In this document: one piece after another, positions 25,455 through 34,725 of the stretch
How positions within the stretch are numbered: the stretch's first letter is position 1
Layout: each line of letters starts with the position of its first letter
Assembly (NCBI GenBank): GCA_037367355.1
Contig: CM074696.1
Location: 4,588,001 to 4,652,000 of the forward strand
DNA from: Neoscytalidium dimidiatum
Taxonomy: Eukaryota; Ascomycota; Dothideomycetes; Botryosphaeriales; Botryosphaeriaceae
Reading direction: 5' to 3'
Length of the DNA: 64,000 bases
The notes under the pieces: model-generated
What the model was told of the DNA's origin: nothing
Database searches by the model: none
What the model saw: only the letters and a program-made list of their open reading frames with translations
Position numbers and translations under genes: made by a program

Positions 25455-26348
25455 GGGCGGAGATGGTGGTGGTGGTAAGAGGGTTAAGGAACGCGTGTGG
25501 AGAGGAGTGATGTCGATGGAGTTTGTTTATTCTTCTTCGTGATGAACCCTGCTTGAGTCTGTCACTTGAGTTTGGTGTATTTATCGAGCCGTATTGGATG
25601 CGGCACTTAGCTGACTGTTTCCTCTCACGATGAAATGTCAATGTATCGATCGAGACGCGTTCTTTGGAGCAGTGAGAGCAAGAAGCGGGGCCGGGCGGCA
25701 GGCGGGGAAAACACGCCGCCCCGCCGCCATGTTCCGCCTCATCGGCGTTGGGGAGCAACCGTGCATTGCTGTCATCGCGTGAGAAAACGCAGGCGGCGCT
25801 GGATCTGCAGGAAAACCTGGATGGGAGATGGGGGAATAATGTGATTGATGTACGGGTAAGGTCATATTGACGCCAGAACCGACTAGAAACGCTTAAGCGG
25901 AGAAGCTGCGGGAAGCCGATAGCTCGAAACGGAAGGAAAGCTTGCCTTCAACTACGTCACATCGACCGGTTGGCCCAAGCTCCTTTGCGCACTCTTCCCC
26001 AAAAACCGTCGCATGTCCCGCGCGGATCCGGGGGACTTGCTGTTACTTCGATTTCACTTGCTCTTCGTCTCTTCAACTACTGATCACCTTTGTGGAAGAT
26101 TAGCGTTGTCCATTGCCGCGTCTGGTGGTGCCGGCAACCCCGCAAATACATACAGTTTGAACACCAGCAACACCACCGCCCTTTACTATACCAAACATCG
26201 AATTCAACCCAAAACAGTGGAACGAGCCCGAACAGTCGCAACTCCGAGCGCATCTCTCCGAAGCGAGGAAACACAAAGGAACACTCCCCAAAAAAAATCA
26301 CTATAAATAACAAAGAACGAAACCAAAAACCCTCCAAAAAAAAATACC
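25455..26348. other. Intergenic region
   Basis: About 0.9 kb between two plus-strand genes. It should hold the 3' end of the GH47 gene and the promoter of the next one. An A-rich tract ending just before the ATG at 26349 probably lies in the leader. No gene is supported. Confidence 0.5.
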
Positions 26349-27063
26349 ATGTCCACCGACTCCCTCGCGCTCCTCCGCCGGCACGCGGGCGACGACCTCG
26401 CCGACCTGGCCCGCGACCACGTCCAGCGCGACCTGACGCCGGACGACCGCGACGCGCTGACGCGCGCGGCGCGCCAGTTCAGCACGCACGCCGTCGTCGG
26501 CAGCGTCGCCGGCGTCGCGCTGGGCACGTGGCTGTTCATGCGCACGCGCAGCGCGCGGCAGCGCTGGTTGGCGGCGCTCAGCAGCGGCGCGAAGAGCGCG
26601 GATAGGCCTGTGGAGGTGAGGTTTGCGGGGGGGAGGGTCGGTACGTTTTTTTTTTCTCCCTTTCTTTCCTCCTCCCCCCCACCCCCCACTTTTTGTTTTG
26701 GAGTTCTCTGTTGCGGGATACGATGCTGATTTTTTCTTTCTTTCTTTCTTTTTCGTTGTAGAACCCCTGCCGGATCTGAGCGAGGTCCTGCAGCCGTCCC
26801 CCTGGACCGACGCCGCGGCGGGGATGCTCTTCGCGTCCGGAGGCCTGTTCCTGGGCGGCGAGTTGGGCATGGTGACCGGGTCGTGGAGCGCGCGCCGGAC
26901 CGTCCTGGGCGATCCGGAGAGGAAGGCGAGGGTGGAGAGCGCGTTCAGGCGGTATCGCGCGGACGTGCTGAGGAGGGAGGTGCAGAGGCTGGAGGAGGAA
27001 GAGAGAGGCGGGAAGGGGTCGGGGATCCTGGAGAGTGCGAAGAGCGTGGTGGGGTGGCAGTGA
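26349..27063 (+). CDS. Small membrane protein with two hydrophobic segments, function unknown
   Basis: Two exons, 26349-26640 and 26762-27063, give 197 residues; the phase-1 junction restores a clean frame (VEPLPDLSEVL). The intron has a strong pyrimidine tract of TTTC repeats before its TAG. The N-terminal third is helical and charged. Two hydrophobic segments follow: VVGSVAGVALGTWLFM (about 49-64) and, after a basic loop, AAGMLFASGGLFLGGELGMV (about 113-132), both rich in glycine in a way typical of helical hairpins. The C-terminus is a charged coiled-coil-like helix. I do not recognise the family. A mitochondrial or other organelle inner-membrane location would be a guess. Confidence 0.75.
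26735..26755 (+). repeat. TTTC microsatellite in an intron
   Basis: TTTC is repeated about five times within a T-rich run. It forms the polypyrimidine tract just upstream of the 3' splice site at 26761. Confidence 0.8.
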
Positions 27064-27850
27064 GGGGATAGGTGAGACGGGATGATGTCAGGATATGCAT
27101 CATGATGGTCTGAGTGGTGATCTAAAGCATTATGTGGAAAGTGAACCATGGAAATTTTATGGGAAAGAAATATTGACGCATGGCCTTGGAGGGTCAATAA
27201 TAATAAAAAGTCCAAAAAAAAGGGCGTATGATGGATATGCTTAAAGTCTCGGAGTTCTTCTCTGGAGTAGGTTCTACCCAAGTAGGCAGTTACGCAGGAT
27301 GATACGGCGCCTAGAGACACATGTAGCTTTAAGTTCACCTTATGAGCAGCGGTAGTTAATGTATGAAGCTATATGATACTAACCCGCTGCATGAAGTTTC
27401 GATTAGAGAGATGTTATTGAATATGGAAAAATGAATGCACTGTATGCTTTCTCGGAAAAGAACCAGAAGACGTGGAGAAAAGACCAAAAACAATAAAGTC
27501 AACAGATTCAGTGCTTGACCTCGATTGCCCTGTTTGGAGTGCTGGATGTAAGGAGAGTGGTTATTGTAGGACTATCGGTGATTGTTCTTATTGCATACTG
27601 ACATTTAAAAAATTTCCACGTATTCGTGAAAGCCATGTAGCAATGATCACCGGCTACTCCGTACTGACATAACGAAAGAGGCGCGAAGATCTAGGGAAAC
27701 CATGAACCTTATATAACATCAACAAGTTTTCTGATAGTCCTTTATTGAAGTGTATTGATCGAGAAATACCAGTTCCTGTTATCTCACTGACAGTCCAGCA
27801 CTAACCACCAGAATATGCTACAAACTCTCCCCAATAGCCACGCCCAGCAT
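27064..27850. other. Convergent intergenic region
   Basis: About 0.8 kb between two genes facing each other. It is AT-rich with A-runs fitting 3' ends and shows no supported gene. Confidence 0.5.
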
Positions 27851-28813
27851 TTAGATCTTGTCCTTCATATAAGAAAGATAATTATCCACCGGTGCCTCCG
27901 CTTTCACCACGTTCCACAACCCCTCAATCTTCTTCACAATCTCCTCTCCCAAGGGACCCCTCGCCAACCCCTCCAACGTCTGCTCCAGCTGGCTCGGCCT
28001 GCTCGCCCCGATAATCACCGCGTCCCCCTTCGCCGCATCCAACTTCGCATTCCACACCGCCCAGCGATACGCCAGCATCGCGGGGCTCTCCCCCGCCTCC
28101 TCCGCGACCTTCCTCCACTGCCTCAACGCGTCCACCACGACCGGCTTGTTGTACATGGCGTTGTACATGTCGCCGGCCATGGCGCCGGCGGCGAACCTGC
28201 CGGCCTCCGCGTTCGCCGCCAGCTTCTCCGGGTCCTTGGCGAAGAAGCCGCCGGCGAGCGGGGAGTAGGCGTAGAAGGCGATGCCCAGCTCGCGCAGGAC
28301 GGGGAACAGGCCGGACTCGACGTGGCGGGCGAAGGCGTTGTAGTTGCCCTGGTAGACGGTGGGCACGACGCCGCCGCGGGACGCCGCGTACGCGTGGATG
28401 CGGCGCACGTCCTCGGGCGCGAAGTTGGACAGGCCGAAGCGCTCGAACTTGCCCTGGCGGTGCAGCGCCTGGATGGCGTCGACCGTCTCCTCGATCGGCG
28501 TGTCCGGGTCCGGCATGTGCAGGTAGTAGGTGTGCACCTTCTGCGTCCTCAGCTGCGCGAGCGATTCGGCCAGCCCCGCGGTGATGGACTCGCGCGTCAG
28601 CGTCTTGCGGCCGAGGGCTGGTGCTTTGGTGTCGATGGTGAAGGTCTGCGCGGCGGAGAGCTCGCCCAGGCGCTTCTCGCTGTCTGGGTAGATGCGCGCT
28701 GTGTCGATGTGGGTGATGTTGTGCTTGCGGAGGATGTCTAGGTAGGATTGGCCATTCTCGATGGATTCTTGGCCGATTGAGCCGGTTCCGAAGACGTATT
28801 CAGGGTGAGCCAT
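27851..28813 (-). CDS. Aldo-keto reductase (AKR7-like)
   Basis: NADPH-dependent reductase of aldehydes or ketones, cytosolic, single exon, 320 residues. The TIM-barrel signatures are present in order: GTGSIG at the N-terminus, catalytic Asp and Tyr in HIDTARIYP, catalytic Lys in TIDTKAP, and catalytic His in TYYLHMPD. Later blocks are GLSNFAPEDV, VYQGNYNAFAR and the cofactor-binding AVIIGASRPSQLEQ. YSPLAGGFFA is typical of the aflatoxin-aldehyde-reductase-like branch. I chose the ATG at 28813 because the domain begins a few residues later; a longer frame reaches 28882 but its extra residues look like leader. The natural substrate is unknown and no biosynthetic cluster adjoins. Confidence 0.9.
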   Translation of the reverse strand: MAHPEYVFGTGSIGQESIENGQSYLDILRKHNITHIDTARIYPDSEKRLGELSAAQTFTIDTKAPALGRKTLTRESITAGLAESLAQLRTQKVHTYYLHMPDPDTPIEETVDAIQALHRQGKFERFGLSNFAPEDVRRIHAYAASRGGVVPTVYQGNYNAFARHVESGLFPVLRELGIAFYAYSPLAGGFFAKDPEKLAANAEAGRFAAGAMAGDMYNAMYNKPVVVDALRQWRKVAEEAGESPAMLAYRWAVWNAKLDAAKGDAVIIGASRPSQLEQTLEGLARGPLGEEIVKKIEGLWNVVKAEAPVDNYLSYMKDKI

Positions 28814-29850
28814 GGCTTGGGTTGGACTGGGTGTTGTGGTTGATGGGCAAAAGCTCAGTGGGCTTGAGGTTAAGTAGGTCAAGCGTGAGGTCGAGTTGAG
28901 ATGCGCTTTAAGACAGGTCAGCGGTGAGGCTTAAGTAGGCACCTCGGTACTCGAGAGTATCGCACCTAGTCCAGAAAAAGAGAATGCAGTATTATCCTGG
29001 CTACTGTCATAGGATGGTCTGAGGCCGGCGCTTGAATCGATTATGAATCACAGCCGGCCGAATTCGCACAGCGCCGGACGAAATGCCACCCAGTACAGCC
29101 TTGAGCTGATCCAGTATCTTGCGTGCTATGTTGCCTATCCTCTTTATGAAACATCATTGCGGGCAATTGTGGGTCATTGATTACTTATTTCGGTAGCATT
29201 GCTGTCGGCTTCTCGGATGCACCACTACCGGTCAATAAGGTGGGGACTAGGACTTTGACCAACGCGCTTACCAATCTGCCCAAGGTGCCGAAGCTGTCGA
29301 ATTAAAGATTACGCACGTTGTTATGTTGCTTTCGGCAAGCGGACTGGCGTGTTTTTGTGTTCCTGTTTGCAGGCACTGATTCAGGGGTGTGGCGCTAACT
29401 AGGCATTTGTGAGTTGAAGACACGCGAAGAAAATAGTCCGCCGGACAAGAGACGCGGACTAAGCAAGAAAGCCTAGGAATCCACCCACCGGATCATTCCT
29501 GCCGTCTCCCCCATAAGCTCGGATCGAATTTCGGATTGATGAACTCTTCAGACATGAGACGGGAGATATCTCTTGTACGTATTGTGATAAATTAGAAAGG
29601 CTGTGACGACGAGATAGAACCTTATAGAAATGCTTATCCAATCTATTATGCCCTATGCCCATGCACAATCTGGCTGAACCACACGACTGGGAACCCATGC
29701 AGGATGCTATACCATTCTGAGTTAAAAGCATTGAGAATAGACCTCTATACCAAAGACCTGAAGTAGTGTCCACAAACCTCTAATATCCGAGTCATAATCT
29801 CAAGCCCAAACTCTGGGTGCCAGTCACACAATCCTCCTTTATTCCGCTTC
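28814..29850. other. Intergenic region
   Basis: About 1 kb between two minus-strand genes. It should hold the promoter of the aldo-keto reductase gene. A 104-codon minus-strand frame at 29459-29773 has no motif and was not accepted as a gene. Confidence 0.45.
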
Positions 29851-30792
29851 TCAATTCTTTCGACGGCGATCATTGCTATAGAAGTCATTCGGCAGAGCTG
29901 ACCTTTTCTTCTTCTTGACTGTAAACAGGCTCTTGCGAACTTCATCTTCAGATTCATCCTCTTCTCCGAGCCGTGATGCCGTAATCTTTTGCCTTCTCTT
30001 CTGGCGTTCCTCGAGCGAACCTTGACTGGGTTCAAAAAGTCCAACGGGAGGTGGAGTGCCGTTTCTTCGACTTGGATTCGTCTGAGAAGTTGTAAAATCC
30101 TTCCTGGGGCCGGCAGATGGAGTTACCACGGTCTTTGCTTTGTCAACCCGTTTTTTGTCCTCATATTCGGAAGAGTCTTGCGGCGCCGTTGTTCCGGCTT
30201 TGTCGACACGCGAAGGAAGCAGCGAAGGCGAAGAAGGCCCCCAATCTTGAGCATGCACCCCTTCAGAGGGAGACGATTCTGAGGACTTCGTAGGTAACGA
30301 AGGTTTCATAAGCACGTGTGGCTTTGCAGATAGGGACGCCCTAGAAGGTGAGGCAGTCATAACCGGTGAAGACGGTCCCGCATATGCAGAAGACCCAGTA
30401 GAAGAGAGAGATCTTGCAAGCATTGGGGTTTTGGGGAGCGGGCTCTTCGCAGGAATTCGAGGCAGCTCGAGTGTAGAAGGCCCCGTGGGTGTAGAAGGCC
30501 TAGCAGGAAAGAAAAGCCCAAAAGGCGGAGAATGGCCCATAGATGAAGGAGATCCTGCAGAAGAAAAAGGCCGGGCAGACGGAGTTCTCTTGGGTAGGAA
30601 GCTCGTAAAAAATGGAGGTTTCCTGAATGACGAGGGACCTGTGGGCCTACGGGGACCTGTAGGCACACGAGGATCCGTAGGTGGACGAGGTTCGACAGGC
30701 GTAGAGGATGTTGCAGATAAAGCCGGTCCCTTGGGTGGAGAAGATCTCAGAACCGACCCCGTATCAACCTCCATAGCATCGTCCCGCTTCAT
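29851..30792 (-). CDS. Proline/serine-rich protein of unknown function
   Basis: Single open frame of 313 residues starting MKRDDAMEVDTGS. It is almost entirely low-complexity: Pro/Ser/Thr-rich with repeated PTGP-type units near the N-terminus (PRVPTGPRRPTGP), so largely disordered. The C-terminal 60 residues differ and look more constrained: QGSLEERQKRRQKITASR, an acidic DESEDE patch and a lysine cluster KKKKR that resembles a nuclear localisation signal. It lies 85 bases downstream of the next gene on the same strand, close for a fungal pair, and could belong to one transcript or even share exons with it. I do not recognise a domain. That it is translated is inferred only from length and start context. 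Confidence 0.5.
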   Translation of the reverse strand: MKRDDAMEVDTGSVLRSSPPKGPALSATSSTPVEPRPPTDPRVPTGPRRPTGPSSFRKPPFFTSFLPKRTPSARPFSSAGSPSSMGHSPPFGLFFPARPSTPTGPSTLELPRIPAKSPLPKTPMLARSLSSTGSSAYAGPSSPVMTASPSRASLSAKPHVLMKPSLPTKSSESSPSEGVHAQDWGPSSPSLLPSRVDKAGTTAPQDSSEYEDKKRVDKAKTVVTPSAGPRKDFTTSQTNPSRRNGTPPPVGLFEPSQGSLEERQKRRQKITASRLGEEDESEDEVRKSLFTVKKKKRSALPNDFYSNDRRRKN

Positions 30793-30877
30793 CGGCGGAG
30801 AGACATCCCGGCGAGCCTACGCAGCGCAAAACTCGATTAGCAGGCAACAGGCGCAACACAGGACTCAGAAGCAAAGC

Positions 30878-31534
30878 TCAAGCAACCTCATCCACAGCGG
30901 CCGCCAGCTTCGTCTTCTTCGCCCTGCGCTCCTCCTTCTTCGCCTTGGCCTTTTCGATGAGGTTGCGCTGCGCCTTGAGCTCGATCTCGCGCTGGTCGTT
31001 CAACGCCTTGAGTTCTTTCTCAATCTTCTCGCGCTCGTCCAGAGCCTGCTTGCGGGCCTGCGCCGCCCGGCGCATCTCCTCCAACTGCTCGCGGATCAAC
31101 TGCGCCTTGACGCGCTCGAGGTCCCCCGCCGTTTTGATGTTGTGGCGCTTGATGAAGTCGCGTGTCCACGCGCGGTCTTCGTCTGTCGTTGCCGGGTTGC
31201 CCCCTTCGTACGCGCCGGTGGGGTGCGTGAGCTTGATGCCTGGGATGGCGGATTTGTACTGGCGGCGCGGGTCGTCGAGCGGGAGGGGGAGCTCCTCGTG
31301 CGGAACGGTATCGCGGCCAAGTAAGAATGCGGGCAACGGACCGCGAGATTCGACGCCGTCATTGATGGCTGGGGGATCCAGGATCACGCGCATCACGCTG
31401 TCCTCGAACTCCTTGTTATACGGTACTTCGCCGGCTGGGTCCATTGGAGCGTTGATGGGCGGCGCGTCGTCCATAGGTGTGTCTTCGTTTGCGGAGCGGC
31501 TGGGTGAGCCCGGAGTAATTGGAGCGTCGGGCAT
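30878..31534 (-). CDS. Coiled-coil protein of unknown function
   Basis: Single exon of 218 residues from an ATG at 31534. The N-terminal 35 residues are acidic and proline-rich (MPDAPITPGSPSRSANEDTP). The central part, VPYNKEFEDSVMRVILDPP to YKSAIPGIKLTHPTGAYEGG, is compact and looks conserved. From about residue 140 to the end a long charged helix rich in Lys, Glu, Arg and Gln predicts a coiled coil ending in KKEERRAKKTKL. I cannot name the family. Its start lies 433 bases from the divergently transcribed SF3b10 gene, so the two may share a promoter region. Confidence 0.7.
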   Translation of the reverse strand: MPDAPITPGSPSRSANEDTPMDDAPPINAPMDPAGEVPYNKEFEDSVMRVILDPPAINDGVESRGPLPAFLLGRDTVPHEELPLPLDDPRRQYKSAIPGIKLTHPTGAYEGGNPATTDEDRAWTRDFIKRHNIKTAGDLERVKAQLIREQLEEMRRAAQARKQALDEREKIEKELKALNDQREIELKAQRNLIEKAKAKKEERRAKKTKLAAAVDEVA

Positions 31535-31967
31535 GGCAAATGTGAGGGTGTTTGCGCGTTCTAAACGACTCCGCGATGCGATGAAAGTGTGATTGTTACT
31601 ATCGACTTTGGTGAGATGGCGCGGCGTGCCATGAAGCGGTGCGATGTGTCAACGGGCAGTCCACCTGAGGGATAGAGGAGTGGCGCACCGTCAATGGCTA
31701 TGATCGGGGAAGCTGATTTTGGACCGGCAGCAGAGAAGGCGTGATGAATGAGAAGAGCGTGCAGATGCAGCGCGTCGGACGGGGCAGGTACGCGCCGGTG
31801 TTTAACGAGTGGACAGGATCCGCCCCGCGCGTTCATAGGGCTGCGCTTGGAGATCGCTGCCACAACTTCCTCTGCCGCCTTCACATCTTCAGTCAGCCGT
31901 GTACAATATCCTGCTCACACCGGATCTATACATTCCTCTACTTCAAACTCTTTGCACAGGTTTCAAG
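31535..31967. other. Divergent promoter region
   Basis: A 0.43-kb spacer between the coiled-coil gene and the SF3b10 gene. Open frames in it are shadows. No defined element is claimed. Confidence 0.5.
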
Positions 31968-32272
31968 ATGGTAAGGAGTACAGCTCATAGCTCTCCTTCG
32001 AGACTAACTCACTCGCGTAGGCCGACAAGCTTCGTACCCAGCAGCAGCTCGAGCAGCTCCAGGCTCGCTACGTCGGTACCGGTCATGCCGATACGAGCCC
32101 CTTCGAGTTCAAGACCAACTACATGCGCGACTACCGCTCCTCCATCGTCGGCCACCCTGAGCTCCTCCAATACACCGCCATCGGTCTGGGTGTGCCACGC
32201 GAGAAAGTTCGCCTTGCCCAGATCGAAGCCATGTTACAACCAGCTGGAAGACCACCGCAAGTACAGGAGTAA
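31968..32272 (+). CDS. Splicing factor SF3b subunit 5 (SF3b10)
   Basis: Small subunit of the SF3b complex of the U2 snRNP, which helps recognise the intron branch point in the nucleus. The coding part of exon 1 is only the ATG (31968-31970), directly followed by the GTAAGG donor. Exon 2 is 32021-32272, giving 84 residues against 86 in human SF3B5. The sequence has the family hallmarks: QLEQLQARYVGTGHADTS, then FKTNYMRDYRSSIVGHPELL, then a C-terminal MLQPAGRPP. An ORF search misses it because the start codon is separated from the rest by a 50-nt intron. Confidence in family is high; the start follows from the splice sites and the length match. Confidence 0.93.
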
Positions 32273-32811
32273 TGGCCAGGAGGACCAGTGCGATAGGTTG
32301 ATACGACTCGGATGGCGGTGGCTATGATACAATGGGGAGTTTAGAACTTCGTGTTTTGTCACGATCAATATCACTCGAGGATGATGAGCTGGTTCTCGCC
32401 CACTTGTAAGGGATCTGGGACTAATGTCCTTGGGGTCTGTTGGAAATATCGTCCGGCAGCTTCATGTTGGTTGACGTTCAAGTTCTACAGCATGCATATT
32501 TTGCTGATCCGCCTCAAGCACAACTTCACGATGATACCCAGCAGCCAGTCTTTGCTCTCCATATCTCATGAGCAAATTCATGAATAAGATTTGCTTTCGC
32601 TAAAAACTCGTACGCTATGTGCCTTCGTTGTGACCTATGAACACCTGAACCCAAAAAAAAAAGCTCCGGGAGCCAGCGTATGCATAAACTGCAAGCCTCG
32701 AGCGATCTATGGACTCTACCGCAACGCCCGTGCTGCCATCCAAACAAGCATCTAATGCCTCCCGTGCCTCCCGTGCCTCCCATGCCTCCCTGCCCAAATG
32801 TCGCTGCCCAT
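32273..32811. other. Convergent intergenic region
   Basis: About 0.54 kb between converging genes. It contains a short tandem array of CTCCCGTGC/CTCCCATGC-like units near 32758-32792 and no gene. Confidence 0.5.
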
Positions 32812-33574
32812 CTAATCGCTCTCGCTCCCGCTGCCCGTAGGACCGTCGTCATCCTCCTGCACCACGTCTCCGCCGGCCATCATGGCGAACTCGGCCTTCT
32901 GCAGCATCTTGCGCAGCTCGACGTTGCGGGGGTCGACGAGGTCGAAGGGCCGCAGCTTGGCCTTGTTGCGTATCCTGGGGTCGCAGCCGGCGTCGATGAG
33001 GATGTCGACAACGTGGGCGCCCTGCTCCCACTCGGCCTTGTCGAGGCTGTTGACGAAGCGCACCGCCTTGTGCAGCGGCGTGTCCTTCTCCATGCGATCC
33101 GGCTCGTCGATCTCCAAGCCTTCCTGATCGAGCAGAATGTCTAAGACGTCGTCTAAATATGGAAGAGAAGAATGCGTATTAGTTTAGCACCAAGAAAAGT
33201 CGCACAGCCACGATAGGCCAATGTCTGCGCCGAGAAATCGAGACAGCGAGTCCAAGACATAGGAAAAAAAAAAAAAAGAGATATGCGATGGCGCGGACAC
33301 GAGCGGGTGGTGGAGTTTCCGGGCGGGAGCGGAGGGGCGTGTGGAAATTGTGATGGGTGGTTTACGTACAGGCTCCGTTGCTCGCGGCCAGGTGCAGCAC
33401 CCCGTTGCCGATGCCGTCCCGTGCCTCGTTCAGCGTCTTGGCTATGTGCTCCGTCGCCTTCTCGCCGCCGGCTGCCGATAGGTCGGACAGCACCTCCTCC
33501 AGCAGTGACGTGTTGTTGCGGCGGCAGGCCTCCATCAGGAGCTCGCGCGGAGAGGCGCCGTTATCTTCGGCCAT
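32812..33574 (-). CDS. Ankyrin-repeat protein, Yar1-like
   Basis: Two exons, 33370-33574 and 32812-33152, join in phase to 181 residues. The N-terminus (RELLMEACRRNNTSLLEEVL) and GNGVLHLAASNGAYDDVLDILLDQEG form one ankyrin repeat split by the intron. DTPLHKAVRFVN to VVDILIDAGCDPRIRNKAKL forms another. The tail is acidic and serine-rich (QEDDDGPTGSGSESD). Size, repeat number and acidic tail resemble Yar1, the cytosolic chaperone of ribosomal protein Rps3, so a role in small-subunit assembly is possible, but ankyrin repeats are too common to be sure. The ATG at 33574 is the first after a non-ATG extension. Confidence 0.8.
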
Positions 33575-34203
33575 GTTCGGTTTTGGATGTTCGGTTGCGG
33601 GCGGCAAGGGAATCGAGGGAGATGTGGAAATCGAAGGGAGGGCGAAGATAGGAGAGGAGGGACGCCTGAGGGGGAGGCGGATGGGCGGGCGCTTCGCGAT
33701 GTGGCTTGTTTCGCAGGAGGAGGACGGACGCGCGGTTGTTTCGTTCGCTGTCTCTTGCGCAGGGCACTCTTCTCGGCGGGGTCTCAGGAGGGGTTACGGA
33801 TGTGGAAGGGGGTTGGTCGTTGGCGCACAGGAAGGCAGAGGCGAGGAAACTATTGCTTTCTCGTTCCTCGGTCGTGAACGCGGTACAGAGGCGTCGAATA
33901 GCGTATGAAGCGAGTTTATGGCGGCGCAGCAAGCAGAGCTGAGCAGCTAGTAGTGAATCAGGGAGTCCCTTCTGACGCGGAGGGTTGCGCTTGGCGCGAG
34001 CGGCGGGCCTTCGGCGGTCATCCAGAGCCAAAGGGTCAGACCCAGGAACTTTTCCGCGCCCGCCGCTGCCATCCCCGCCATGATCGACGCCTGCCGCTGG
34101 ACATTTTCTTGAAGCTCGACTTTTTCGTGCGACAACAACAATCACGCCGCGCTCTAAGCTCTGAAAAACTCCGCGCAGGTGCCCGGGAACTGCGGCTTTC
34201 ACC
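33575..34203. other. Divergent promoter region, Yar1-like gene / RNA polymerase III C11 gene
   Basis: About 0.63 kb. A 256-codon minus-strand frame crosses it but overlaps two better-supported genes and is Arg/Pro/Ser-rich, so it is taken as a shadow. Confidence 0.5.
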
Positions 34204-34725
34204 ATGTTGCTCTGTACGCCTCTCATTTTCACTTGAACCTCTGGGCGCCTCCCAAGCAAGCAGGTCGAGTCGCCAGCGAGATGAGAAAAATCACTGACCT
34301 CGCCTTCACGCAGTCTGCCCCGCCTGCTCAAATACGCTCACCGTTTCGCGCGTTCCCGACAATGTACCAGACAACTCACCCGACGCCGCCCTCCGAGGCA
34401 AGAATCGCTTCGAATGCCGCAGCTGCCCATATCAATACGTGCTGGACCGCCGCTACTACGAGCGCAAGTCCATGAAGCGCAAGGAAGTTGAGGACGTGCT
34501 GGGCGGTAAGGACTCGTGGGAAAACGTCGACCAGACCGACGTCCAGTGCCCCAACGCCGGGTGCGGCGGCGAACGCGCCTACTTCTACCAGATCCAGATC
34601 CGGAGTGCCGACGAGCCGATGACGTCGTTCTACAAGGTAGGTTTCGGACGCAAATGAGGGTGGTCAGAGAGAGCTGACTTGTGGCGCCATAGTGCACCAA
34701 ATGCGCGAAACAATGGAGAGAGTAA
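34204..34725 (+). CDS. RPC11: RNA polymerase III subunit C11 (TFIIS-like)
   Basis: Small subunit of nuclear RNA polymerase III needed for RNA cleavage, termination and re-initiation. Three exons: 34204-34213 (ten bases, MLL plus one base), 34314-34636 and 34693-34725, for 121 residues (yeast Rpc11 has 110). The N-terminal zinc ribbon is MLLFCPACSNTL plus FECRSCPY. The linker KRKEVEDVLGGKDSWENVDQ is highly characteristic. The C-terminal TFIIS-type ribbon is CPNAGCGGERAYFYQ, then the acidic hairpin QIRSADEPMTSFYK, then CTKCAKQWRE. All eight zinc cysteines are visible. The ten-base first exon is required to restore the conserved MLxFCP start, which supports the model. Confidence 0.95.

Noticed and set aside
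27815..28741. 308-codon plus-strand frame
   Set aside because: Antisense of the aldo-keto reductase gene.
33561..34331. 256-codon minus-strand frame
   Set aside because: Overlaps the starts of both the Yar1-like and the RNA polymerase III C11 genes, and has no motif.
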